Assembly (NCBI GenBank): GCA_913063155.1
Contig: CAJXYU010000011.1
Location: 1 to 33,925, forward strand
DNA from: an uncultured Desulfovibrio sp.
Lineage (GTDB): Bacteria; Desulfobacterota; Desulfovibrionia; Desulfovibrionales; Desulfovibrionaceae
Length of the DNA: 33,925 nt
Direction of reading: 5' to 3'
The notes beneath the pieces were generated by a model, which saw only the letters and a program-made list of their open reading frames with translations, searched no databases and had not been told where the DNA came from. A program made the translations under genes and the position numbers. The first letter of the stretch is position 1. Every line of letters begins with the position of its first letter. This document shows positions 7,604-14,536 of this stretch, one piece after another.

Positions 7604-7825
7604 CTATTTATTGTAGAGGGAGTTGTGCCAGTAGGAGAAACCGACCAGTGCGAAGCCGGACCAGAGGTGCACCTTCTTCAGGGTCTCGGTCTTGTTGGTT
7701 TCCATGAGTCCGGTGGCGACAAGCGTACCAAGGGAAGCAGCCATGCCCGCTTTGGCCAGGGTCTTTTTCGTCTTGGACGACATTTCCGGTAAAAGCGAAG
7801 TGTTGGTTGTCTTGGTGTCGGCCAT
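7604..7825 (-). CDS. Two-helix small membrane protein with conserved-looking histidines
   Basis: This 73-residue protein starts at ATG 7825, with AGGA seven bases upstream lying in the stop region of the previous gene. After a polar N-terminus come two membrane segments. Residues about 26-44 (AGMAASLGTLVATGLM) and 52-70 (VHLWSGFALVGFSYWHNSLY) are joined by a charged loop. The second holds His at its start and end (VHLWSG and YWHN), spaced as in small helical heme- or metal-binding membrane proteins. Whether they bind anything is unknown. It lies 17 bases before ATPase 2, so it may be an accessory subunit of that pump. Confidence 0.65.
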   Translation of the reverse strand: MADTKTTNTSLLPEMSSKTKKTLAKAGMAASLGTLVATGLMETNKTETLKKVHLWSGFALVGFSYWHNSLYNK

Positions 7826-7829
7826 GTCG

Positions 7830-8201
7830 TTAGTCCTGTTGGCTGATTTCGGCTTTGGCGTCCTGCACCTGTTCTTTGAGTTCTTCGACACCGCCCTGGA
7901 TGGCCGCCCACAGCTTGACCGCACCGGAAACAACGGCTTTCTGCACCGTGGGATTGGTCGCTACCAGGGCCACACCTGCTCCGAGGGCGAGCCCTTTAAG
8001 ATAATCGGTGCTGGTGAAATTGAGCCACGAGGTCAGGGTGGAATCCGTGGCTGCCGGAGTCGTTGCGGTTGCGGGTTGGCTGTTCACAACGCCATACTGG
8101 TTGTTGTCCTGAAAATAGTAGGACGGTTGCTGGGGATTTTTCATGTATGCGCCTTCTTCGGAAGATGTGCCGGGCAGGGGCTGATTGACGTATTCGCTCA
8201 T
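7830..8201 (-). CDS. Small protein with disordered N-terminus and glycine-zipper membrane helix
   Basis: This is a 123-residue protein. Residues 1-60 are rich in Gln, Asn, Ser, Thr, Pro and Tyr and appear disordered. Residues about 68-85 form one membrane helix (YLKGLALGAGVALVATNP), followed by TVQKAVVSGAVKLWAAIQGG and an amphipathic acidic tail ending in VQDAKAE. The helix and the following segment resemble the C-terminal part of the 186-residue protein at 8772-9332 (FWKGAIVGAAAGFLASNETVRNAV), so the two belong to one family. It is probably an organelle membrane protein, with the Gln/Asn-rich part facing one side. No known enzyme domain is present. Confidence 0.65.
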   Translation of the reverse strand: MSEYVNQPLPGTSSEEGAYMKNPQQPSYYFQDNNQYGVVNSQPATATTPAATDSTLTSWLNFTSTDYLKGLALGAGVALVATNPTVQKAVVSGAVKLWAAIQGGVEELKEQVQDAKAEISQQD

Positions 8202-8224
8202 GGTTTGTTCCTCGCGTCAGTGAG

Positions 8225-8743
8225 CTATTTTTTTTCAGCGGTTTTGGTTTCCGTCTTTTTGGTCGCGGCGGTCTTTCTGGTGGTCGTCTTTTTGGATACG
8301 GATTTCTTGGACGCTGCCTTTTTTGTCGTCGTTTTTTTCGGTGCAGCCTTTTTGGCGGCTGTTTTTTTTGCCGGGGGCATCTCGGGATCGAGAATCAGCG
8401 GCGCATGTTTTTTACCCGTCTGAACCTGGGCCGGAGAGGCCGGAGCGAACATGGAGTCCAAGGCGTATTTGGCGCCGGTGGCGACAGCGACGATGCCCAA
8501 CGTGGACAGGAACGGCCCTAAACCGAGCGTGCCGACAACCGCGCCTGCGGCGCCTGCGGCCACGGCGGTCGTGCCGGCTTCCTTGGCAATGTTCACGGCG
8601 ACCTCTTCCTTGGTCGCTTCATTATTCTTTACCTGTCTGATTCCCTTGGCTGCGGCAGCCGTTCCGCCCACTATTGCGCCGAAGAGTGCGGTTCCGAGCG
8701 CCGTTCCCGTAAGAACGCCTTTGGTATTGCTCTGTTTTGTCAT
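8225..8743 (-). CDS. Glycine-zipper membrane protein with a histone-like Lys/Ala/Thr tail
   Basis: This is a 172-residue protein. Residues 1-110 are a glycine-zipper membrane unit (GTALGTALFGAIVGGTAAAAKG, then AAGAAGAVVGTLGLGPFL) paralogous to the protein at 1953-2279. Residues about 124-172 are a tail made almost only of Lys, Ala, Thr and Ser in repeats such as AAKKAAPKKTTTKKAASKK, like histone H1 or AlgP tails. The tail would be strongly positive and disordered. Ferrosome granules contain iron and phosphate, so a polycation tail could bind phosphate, polyphosphate or a mineral surface, or it could contact DNA. These are inferences. The coding reads through A-rich low-complexity DNA, which could also slip. 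Confidence 0.7.
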   Translation of the reverse strand: MTKQSNTKGVLTGTALGTALFGAIVGGTAAAAKGIRQVKNNEATKEEVAVNIAKEAGTTAVAAGAAGAVVGTLGLGPFLSTLGIVAVATGAKYALDSMFAPASPAQVQTGKKHAPLILDPEMPPAKKTAAKKAAPKKTTTKKAASKKSVSKKTTTRKTAATKKTETKTAEKK

Positions 8744-8771
8744 TGAGAAATCCTTGTTGATACGATGAAAA

Positions 8772-9332
8772 TTATTTTTCGCTCTTGTCGTCGACTGTGA
8801 CTTGCGGTCCTTCGGGGTCGCCGCCTCCTAACAGAGAACCGAAGACTCCGGCCACGGCGTTACGGACGGTTTCATTGCTGGCGAGGAAACCCGCCGCAGC
8901 TCCCACGATGGCCCCTTTCCAGAAATCGCCGTCCGTGTTCTGGAACAGGGACATGATTTTTGCGGGGTCGGCCTCGCCGTTCATGACATCGTTCATGACG
9001 CCGTACATCTGGCCGAGCTTGTTCTGGTCGAATTTCGGTTCCGCGCCTTCAGGCGTCCCCTGACCGAACATTCCCGCCTGTGCGGAAGCGTCGGCAGCGC
9101 CCATGTCAGTCTGCATGCCCATTCCCGTTTGCATGGTGGGGTTCATTTGGGGAGGACCCAGCACCTGTACGAAGCCGGCGCCGGACACGTACTGATAGAA
9201 ACCGCCCGGCTGGGGTTGGGCGTATTGAGCCTGGCCCATTCCCTGGTTCGTCTGCTGCGCACCAGGAGCGGCCTGCGCGTTGTCGGGGCCGACGCCCATG
9301 GAGGCGGCCTGTGTCTGTCTTTTGTCTTCCAT
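8772..9332 (-). CDS. Gln/Met/Gly-rich protein with C-terminal glycine-zipper helix
   Basis: A 186-residue protein starts at ATG 9332 with AAGGAG about eight bases upstream. Residues 1-100 are low-complexity and rich in Gln, Gly, Ala, Pro and Met (for example MNPTMQTGMGMQTDMGAAD). Residues about 101-130 form a short acidic helical segment. Residues about 135-170 hold a membrane helix and zipper (FWKGAIVGAAAGFLASNETV, then VAGVFGSLLGGG), matching the protein at 7830-8201. The methionine-rich part might loosely bind a soft metal or act as a condensate-forming scaffold; neither is shown. It is the third gene of the minus-strand operon. Confidence 0.65.
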   Translation of the reverse strand: MEDKRQTQAASMGVGPDNAQAAPGAQQTNQGMGQAQYAQPQPGGFYQYVSGAGFVQVLGPPQMNPTMQTGMGMQTDMGAADASAQAGMFGQGTPEGAEPKFDQNKLGQMYGVMNDVMNGEADPAKIMSLFQNTDGDFWKGAIVGAAAGFLASNETVRNAVAGVFGSLLGGGDPEGPQVTVDDKSEK

Positions 9333-9358
9333 GCTGTTATTCTCCTTAGAACATATAG

Positions 9359-9670
9359 TTACGCAGCCATGATGGCTTCGAATTCTGCGGCAAGTTCATC
9401 GAATCGTTCCGGGTCCGCAGTGGTCAACGCTTCTTGCAGCTTTTCCGGTATAATGATCTCCGGGTCGTATTCAATAATTACCGATCGTGTGAAAAGATTG
9501 ACCTTGGTGCTGTAAATACAGGGGGGCGGAGTGTCGCCCGCCTTGTTCTTGAGTTCCTGTGCTCGTGGGTCCGCCAGCAGCTTCATGGCGAATTTGATCC
9601 GGATGCGTCCGGGCACATGATGTTCGATGGTCAGGTAGTCCCGAAGAACCATCAATAGTTGAAAATCCAT
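9359..9670 (-). CDS. HMA_2-like small protein (paralog of 1570-1917)
   Basis: This is a 103-residue soluble protein lying eight bases after ATPase 3. Its N-terminus (LMVLRDYLTIEHHVPGRIR) and the central strand FTRSVIIEYDPE align with the protein at 1570-1917, and HxxPGRIRIKF also matches the start of ATPase 3. It carries no CxxC. The probable role is a small HMA-type partner that docks on the ATPase N-terminal domain or delivers metal to it, like the HMA proteins of ferrosome clusters. AAGGAG lies 11 bases before its ATG, overlapping the end of the ATPase 3 gene. Confidence 0.7.
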   Translation of the reverse strand: MDFQLLMVLRDYLTIEHHVPGRIRIKFAMKLLADPRAQELKNKAGDTPPPCIYSTKVNLFTRSVIIEYDPEIIIPEKLQEALTTADPERFDELAAEFEAIMAA

Positions 9671-9678
9671 AGTTCTTA

Positions 9679-11889
9679 TTACTCCTTCGAGGACATGTTC
9701 GCCTCCAGTGCCGGAGGATCGTAACGCAGCAGGCGCGCCGAGTTCGCCAGAACTCCCAGGGAATGCCCGATGTGGATCATGCCCGCCATGATCGGAGTGA
9801 GCATGCCCAGTGCGCCGAAAACGACACCGGCCAGATTCGAGCCGGTGGCTATCCAGAAGTTCTGGTGCACTATCTTCAAGGTTTGCTGGCTCAGGGACTG
9901 GACGTAAACCAGCCCGCCGAGATGGTCGTTCACCAATGCGATGTCCGCCGCTTCAATGGCGACTTCACTGCCGCCCGCCCCCATTGCCACGCCCACGTCC
10001 GCCCGGGTCAGGGCGAGGGCGTCGTTCACGCCGTCGCCGACCATGAGTACGGACGCTCCCCGTTTTTGCATCTCTTCGACGATGTGCGCTTTGTCTTCGG
10101 GCATGACCGAAGCGTGGACATTGGCGATGCCGAGGCGTTTGGAAAGCTCGTTGGCCGTGTTCGGTTCGTCGCCGGTGATGAGAACTATGTCGTCCGCACC
10201 GCCGCGCCGCAGCCGCTTGACCACTTCATGGCTCTCGGGGCGGATCATGTTGTCGAACGCAAGCAGGCCGAGAATGTTCTTGTCGTCCGCCACGAACAGG
10301 ACGGTTCGGCCCTGGCGGCGCAGGGGGGCCGCCTTCGAGGCTGCCTCCCTGGCCTGCACACCGTGCTTTTCCATGAGCTTTCGGTTGCCAACCAGAATCT
10401 CGTGACCGGCCACCTCGGCGCGCATTCCCATGCCGAGGAAATACTCGCAGACCGTGTGGTCTTTCGGGGCGACGCCGCGTTCGTCCGCTTTGTTCTTGAT
10501 GGCCTGGGCAAGGGGATGATGGTTGTGCATTTCCACTGATGCGGCCATTTGCAGAAGGCGTTTCTCGCTTGTTCCGTTCAGGGAGACGATGCGGGCCAGC
10601 ATGGGCTCGTTGGTGGTCAGGGTGCCTGTCTTGTCGAAGCAGACCGTATCGGTCCTGCCGACTTCCTCGAGATAGCGTCCGCCTTTGATGAGAATATTCC
10701 GCTTCGCGGCGGCGCTGATGGCGGCGGATACCGCCGTGGACGCCGCCAGCACGGTCGCGCACGGGCAGGCCATGACGAGCATGACCGTGAATGCGCGGTA
10801 CAGGCTGCCCGTGAGCAGCCATGTCCCTGCTGTGGTCACGAAGCCGACTTTGATGAGGTTGGCTGCCAGCCTGTCGGCCACGCCTTCTATGGGCGCGCGG
10901 TTTTCAAGCGAGTCTTCCACCATTTTCAGGACGCGGGACAGGTAGGTCTTGTCGCCGACCTTGTGCGCTTTGACATAGATGACGCCCTGGCGGACAAACG
11001 TTCCGGCCAGCACCTTGTCCCCCACGGCTTTGGGCACAAAGTCCGAACGGCCGGAAATGGGAGCTTCGTCCATAAGGGCTTCGCCGTCCACGATTTCACC
11101 GTCCACACATACTTTCTCGCTGGTATGCAGCACGACGACATCGCCTTTGCGCAGGTCCTTGACTTCCTTTTCCACCTCGACGCCATCCACGAGAACAAAG
11201 GTGTGGTGGGAAGTGACCTCCAGAATTGTGCTGATGGATTTGCGGGAACGCTCGGTGATCCATGCCTTGACCAACTCGGCGCCGGAGTTGATCCACAACA
11301 CTTCAAACGCTGTGAGGGCTTCACCCGCGGCAACCGCCGCAACGCAGCTCGCGCCGAGGAAGGCCTCAAGGGTGAAACGTTTCTGCCGTAACTGGTCGTA
11401 CGCCTTTTTGAAGAGGGGGAGAGAAAGGCCGACAGCCGCAAGCCCGAGAGGGCTGAGTGCTGTCTCGGCGATGGTCAGGCCGAGCAGGGTGGTGCGGACG
11501 ACGACCACTCCCATGACGGAGCTGACGGCAATGAAACGGCGCAGGGCCGATTTTACGGGAGTGCAGCCTACTTGTGTCGATTTGCAGGCGCGGCATTCGC
11601 ACAGCGGGGATGCGCAAGTCGGGGCTTCCTTGTCGCAAGTTTTTCTTCCCCCCACGCCGTTCAGCAGCTGGGCCACGTGGTTGAGTATTTTGTCGGCGTT
11701 GCTCCGACTTGGCTTGAAACGCACTACAATACTGCCGCAGTGGATATTGGTTCGAACGGATTCAACGAACTTGAGTTTGTTCAATTCCCCGTCAAACCTG
11801 TTCGCAAGGACTGTGTTTTTGTGCATGCCGCGGATACGAAGGCGGATCCTGCCGGGGATGGAGTGTCTTATGGCAATATTTTGTTTCAC
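9679..11889 (-). CDS. P1B-type metal ATPase, CPC class, with Cys-rich linker and altered TGES motif (ATPase 3)
   Basis: A 736-residue P-type ATPase, first gene of the minus-strand organelle operon. It starts at GTG 11889. An HMA_2-like domain fills residues 1-75 and is followed by a linker with six cysteines (85, 92, 97, 99, 102, 109). The membrane metal motif is the classical CPC (375-377). The phosphorylated Asp is D419 in DKTGT, HP is at 458-459, TGDE at 573-576 and GDGVNDALA at 618-626 (usual NDAPA). The actuator TGES is SGRS (279-282), so the Glu needed for dephosphorylation is replaced by Arg. The enzyme may be slow, regulatory or inactive as a pump, or may use another residue. It differs in subgroup from ATPases 1 and 2, so two metal specificities may coexist in one operon. 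Confidence 0.85.
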   Translation of the reverse strand: MKQNIAIRHSIPGRIRLRIRGMHKNTVLANRFDGELNKLKFVESVRTNIHCGSIVVRFKPSRSNADKILNHVAQLLNGVGGRKTCDKEAPTCASPLCECRACKSTQVGCTPVKSALRRFIAVSSVMGVVVVRTTLLGLTIAETALSPLGLAAVGLSLPLFKKAYDQLRQKRFTLEAFLGASCVAAVAAGEALTAFEVLWINSGAELVKAWITERSRKSISTILEVTSHHTFVLVDGVEVEKEVKDLRKGDVVVLHTSEKVCVDGEIVDGEALMDEAPISGRSDFVPKAVGDKVLAGTFVRQGVIYVKAHKVGDKTYLSRVLKMVEDSLENRAPIEGVADRLAANLIKVGFVTTAGTWLLTGSLYRAFTVMLVMACPCATVLAASTAVSAAISAAAKRNILIKGGRYLEEVGRTDTVCFDKTGTLTTNEPMLARIVSLNGTSEKRLLQMAASVEMHNHHPLAQAIKNKADERGVAPKDHTVCEYFLGMGMRAEVAGHEILVGNRKLMEKHGVQAREAASKAAPLRRQGRTVLFVADDKNILGLLAFDNMIRPESHEVVKRLRRGGADDIVLITGDEPNTANELSKRLGIANVHASVMPEDKAHIVEEMQKRGASVLMVGDGVNDALALTRADVGVAMGAGGSEVAIEAADIALVNDHLGGLVYVQSLSQQTLKIVHQNFWIATGSNLAGVVFGALGMLTPIMAGMIHIGHSLGVLANSARLLRYDPPALEANMSSKE

Positions 11890-11907
11890 GATATAACCTG
11901 TTTTTTA

Positions 11908-11962
11908 ATTATGAAACATCCCTGAAATGAAAGCAAATTCTGAAATTGAAAATGGCTTTCAA
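11908..11962 (-). promoter_or_regulatory. Promoter and Fur-like operator of the large organelle operon
   Basis: On the minus strand, TTGCTT (11936-11931) and CATAAT (11913-11908) are 17 bases apart, 19 bases before the GTG start of ATPase 3. Ten bases upstream of the -35 lies the palindrome TTGAAAATGGCTTTCAA (11946-11962). It sits inside a larger run of TGAAA repeats, as is usual where Fur binds in tandem. The promoter is plausible and the operator is supported by the sister sites at 1246 and 20088. Confidence 0.55.
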
Positions 11963-12091
11963 ATTTTCAGGAAGCTGGGTTGCGCCTTTTGGAGCGCATA
12001 TTTTTATCGAATTTCTTTTTGCTATGAGGTTTTGTCGGGCCGTATATCTTAGAGCAATAGCTTCTCATCAGCTTGGGATTGTCTTGCTATC

Positions 12092-12116
12092 GATAATGAA
12101 AGTCGAATTCATTGTC
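12092..12116. promoter_or_regulatory. Inverted repeat GATAATGAA / TTCATTGTC
   Basis: Two nine-base arms matching at eight positions are separated by seven bases (AGTCGAA). The site lies about 200 bases upstream of ATPase 3 and just beyond the end of the ABC operon. It resembles a Fur or other metal-regulator box but has a longer spacer than the four 17-bp sites. The rest of 11963-12190 shows no gene and no clear terminator. Confidence 0.35.
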
Positions 12117-12190
12117 ACGACAAAAGAACGACTTCGGAGCATTTATCCAGGAAGCCGTTTGGGGAGGGCAATGCAGGACAGACAAAATTA

Positions 12191-12787
12191 TTATGGTTTG
12201 ATGTGAATAGGGTCTTCTTTGATGTTCACGATGCGGCAATTGATTTTATTCAGGAATTGCTTTTGATGGCTGACCAACAACAAGGCGTTCCCGTCCTTGC
12301 GGTGTTTTTCCATGCAGTGGGCTGTGGCGTCCTGCCAGCGTTCGTCCAGAAAGGCAAAGGGTTCGTCCAGCAGCAGGATGTCGGGATCGACGGCAAAGGC
12401 GCGCGCCAGCCCCATGCGCCGCCGCATTCCGCCGCTCATCTTCGGCGGCTTGATGTCCGGGGAAAGCCCGAAACGCTCCAGCCAAAGGTTAGCGATCTTT
12501 TTAGGGTTATCCGTTTTCGGGGGCATGACCAGGAGCAGGTTGTCCAAGGCATTGAGCCAGGGCACCAGGGCATCGTCCTGAAAAGCACACCCGAGTTTAT
12601 CGGACTCATGATGTACGTTTCCCGTGTCTGGTTCTGTGAGCCCTGCCGCTATCTCCAGCAGAGTGGTCTTGCCGATGCCCGATGGGCCGCAGAGGCAGAC
12701 CGCCTCACCTGCGCCGATTTTCAGGGTGCAGTGCTTGACAATCATATTTTCGTTGATGGATTTGGTGATGTTCTCGAGAATAATCAT
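12191..12787 (-). CDS. ABC transporter ATPase (TauB/SsuB-like)
   Basis: A 198-residue nucleotide-binding protein. Walker A is GPSGIGKTT, the signature is MSGGMRRRMG, Walker B is ILLLDEPFAFLD and the switch His is in LLVSH. The ATG at 12787 overlaps the permease stop (ATGA). It is at the short end for this family because the C-terminal part is cut down. It powers the permease at 12784-13542, taking up the substrate bound by the 329-residue protein. The gene closes the seven-gene operon that starts at 18885. Open sequence further upstream in the same frame overlaps the permease gene and is not coding. Confidence 0.85.
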   Translation of the reverse strand: MIILENITKSINENMIVKHCTLKIGAGEAVCLCGPSGIGKTTLLEIAAGLTEPDTGNVHHESDKLGCAFQDDALVPWLNALDNLLLVMPPKTDNPKKIANLWLERFGLSPDIKPPKMSGGMRRRMGLARAFAVDPDILLLDEPFAFLDERWQDATAHCMEKHRKDGNALLLVSHQKQFLNKINCRIVNIKEDPIHIKP

Positions 12788-13542
12788 GCCTCCTCCCTGA
12801 TTTTGCCGGTGAATGCTTCTGACGAGGCCCGCAACGGGGCGATGACGGTCAACTCCAAGGTGACCCCCAGGCCGATAACAATGCCGGCCCAAGCAAAAAG
12901 CCTGGGGATTTCCAGCATACGGTAGGACCAGAAGATCTGTGCGCCGATGCCGGAGGAGGAACCCAGGAATTCGGCCACGGCAGTGACTTTCCAACTGGCG
13001 GCTGCGGCATAGGACAGACCGGCCAGCAGGTAGGGTGTCAGCCCGGGCAGGGTGATTTTGTGAAGGATTTTTCGGCGCGGAATGCGGTAGAGCCGGGCCA
13101 TGTCGAAAAGTCGTCTGTCCAGTGCCAGGCACCCCTGGGCGATGTTGGCGAACAAAGGGGGAAAAACCGTGGCAAAGACTACGGCCATGGGCACTATGGA
13201 ACCGGTCCCGGCCCAGACCATGAGCAGGGTGATCCAGAGGATGGGGGGACAGGACTGCAGGGCCGCCACCAGCGGGGTGAGCAGCCGCATGGCAGTCGCG
13301 CTGCTCCCGGCCGCTATCCCGAGAATCAGGGCGCAGGCCATGGCGGCCAGCAGGCCGGCGGCGCCTCGTGCCACAGTGATGGCCAGCGTCAGCCACGTTT
13401 CGGGTTGAGTCGCCATGCGCGCCAATTCCTGGGCCACTTCAAAGGGGGAAGGCACCAGCATGGTCCCGAAAGAGAGCGAGCAGCCCCACCAAAGACTCAC
13501 AGCCAGGGATAGGGAGAAGAACACTGGAATTCCCCGCATCAT
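12784..13542 (-). CDS. ABC transporter permease (TauC/SsuC-like)
   Basis: A 252-residue inner-membrane permease with an N-terminal hydrophobic anchor and about six membrane helices. The coupling loop with the EAA-type motif is near residues 160-185 (DMARLYRIPRRKILHKITLPGL). It belongs to the binding-protein-dependent transport family used for taurine, sulfonates, nitrate and thiamine-like compounds. Its four-base overlaps with the binding protein before it and the ATPase after it indicate one transporter. Given the TonB receptor in the same operon, the substrate is likely a metal complex or other bulky ligand. That is inference. Confidence 0.85.
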   Translation of the reverse strand: MMRGIPVFFSLSLAVSLWWGCSLSFGTMLVPSPFEVAQELARMATQPETWLTLAITVARGAAGLLAAMACALILGIAAGSSATAMRLLTPLVAALQSCPPILWITLLMVWAGTGSIVPMAVVFATVFPPLFANIAQGCLALDRRLFDMARLYRIPRRKILHKITLPGLTPYLLAGLSYAAAASWKVTAVAEFLGSSSGIGAQIFWSYRMLEIPRLFAWAGIVIGLGVTLELTVIAPLRASSEAFTGKIREEA

Positions 13543-14528
13543 CTGGCTCCGAAAAAAGTTTCCGGCAGCATGCCGCTTGTTGATGTTGTCCTGCCCGGGA
13601 AAAGCATGTTCAGGTACTCCAGAATCATTTCCTTGGATTCCCGGGCGGAGCGGACGCGGACGATGTCTCGCTTCAGAGAGGCCAGCGCCAGAGGGCGAGG
13701 GATGAATTCCCCGAACGCTTCGGGCATGGCATTCAGCCCAGCCGTCGGGTTCTTGAGAAGGGGCGCTTCCTCTGCGGTCAGGGCTTTTTCAAGGGTTTCG
13801 GCCAAGCCGGGATGGTGCCTCAAGGTTTCGGTGTTCACGGCAATGCCTGCAATGGGCAGCATGGCCGGTTTACCGGTGAGGTTGCCGTATTCTTCCTCCA
13901 CGCTCGCCACCACGCGCAGGTGGGGGGCCTTGTGCAGCAGGACGGTAACCAGCGGTTCGGGCATGAGCAACAGGTCGGCCTTGCCTTGCATTACCTTGAG
14001 CGAAAGTTGCTTGGGCTCGTGGGGCGCATAGGCAAAGGAGGGCAGCCCGTATTTTTCCAAAGCGCGGAGCACTGCCACACCCGGCGAGTGGGGCGGGGTG
14101 GAAGCGATCTCGGTTCCTTCGGGCAGGTTCCGGATGTCGGTGAAGGTGCGGATGCGCGGACGGCTGGAGAGCAGGTAGAATTTTTTCCAGCCCGTTACGC
14201 TTACCAGCTGTATGGGGGCGCCACGCATGGCAGCTTGGGCAAAACCGTCCACATGCCCTACCCAGATGTCGCCTTTGCCGGCAAGAAGCAGACCGCGCAG
14301 GTCGTCCAGGTTTTTCCAGTAGTGGGTGTCCGGGGTGAACTTCAACGTGCCATCGGCCAGGGCTTTCCATAGCGGCATCTGCGGTGTGGTGGCCTGTCCT
14401 GTTGTATAAACCGAAAGAACCGTCTGCCCCGGTTGCAGGGCAGACGATGTCTTTTGGGATATGAGGTGCAGGCCGCCCCAAGCGGCTAGGATCAGCAGGA
14501 CAGCCAGGGCTGTTATGCGTATTTTCAC
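13539..14528 (-). CDS. ABC transporter substrate-binding protein (NMT1/SsuA-like)
   Basis: A 329-residue protein with a hydrophobic N-terminal signal or anchor (residues about 5-22, ALAVLLILAAWGGLHLI) and no lipobox Cys, so it is periplasmic or membrane-tethered. The rest has the two-lobed NMT1-type pattern: an early GQATTPQMPLWKAL strand-helix, GDIWVGHVDGFAQAA, SPGVAVLRALEKYG, and GKADLLLMPEPLV. It feeds the permease and ATPase that follow with four-base overlaps. It sits eight bases after the TonB receptor gene, which suggests that it receives what the receptor imports. Confidence 0.8.
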   Translation of the reverse strand: MKIRITALAVLLILAAWGGLHLISQKTSSALQPGQTVLSVYTTGQATTPQMPLWKALADGTLKFTPDTHYWKNLDDLRGLLLAGKGDIWVGHVDGFAQAAMRGAPIQLVSVTGWKKFYLLSSRPRIRTFTDIRNLPEGTEIASTPPHSPGVAVLRALEKYGLPSFAYAPHEPKQLSLKVMQGKADLLLMPEPLVTVLLHKAPHLRVVASVEEEYGNLTGKPAMLPIAGIAVNTETLRHHPGLAETLEKALTAEEAPLLKNPTAGLNAMPEAFGEFIPRPLALASLKRDIVRVRSARESKEMILEYLNMLFPGRTTSTSGMLPETFFGAR

Positions 14529-14536
14529 GATTTTTC

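Noticed and set aside
1246..11962. Magnetosome gene cluster
   Set aside because: No MamB/M-, MamA-, MamE-, MamK- or MamQ-like protein is present; the P-type ATPases, HMA proteins and FeoA fit a ferrosome-like system better.
1246..11962. Bacterial microcompartment or encapsulin shell
   Set aside because: No shell-domain or phage-capsid-fold protein is encoded; the small proteins are membrane proteins.
11946..12206. 86-residue plus-strand open frame
   Set aside because: It starts inside the operator palindrome, lacks a ribosome site and overlaps the end of the ABC ATPase gene.
12788..13396. Upstream extension of the ABC ATPase reading frame
   Set aside because: It lies in another frame of the permease gene; the ATPase starts at 12787 with a normal ATGA overlap.
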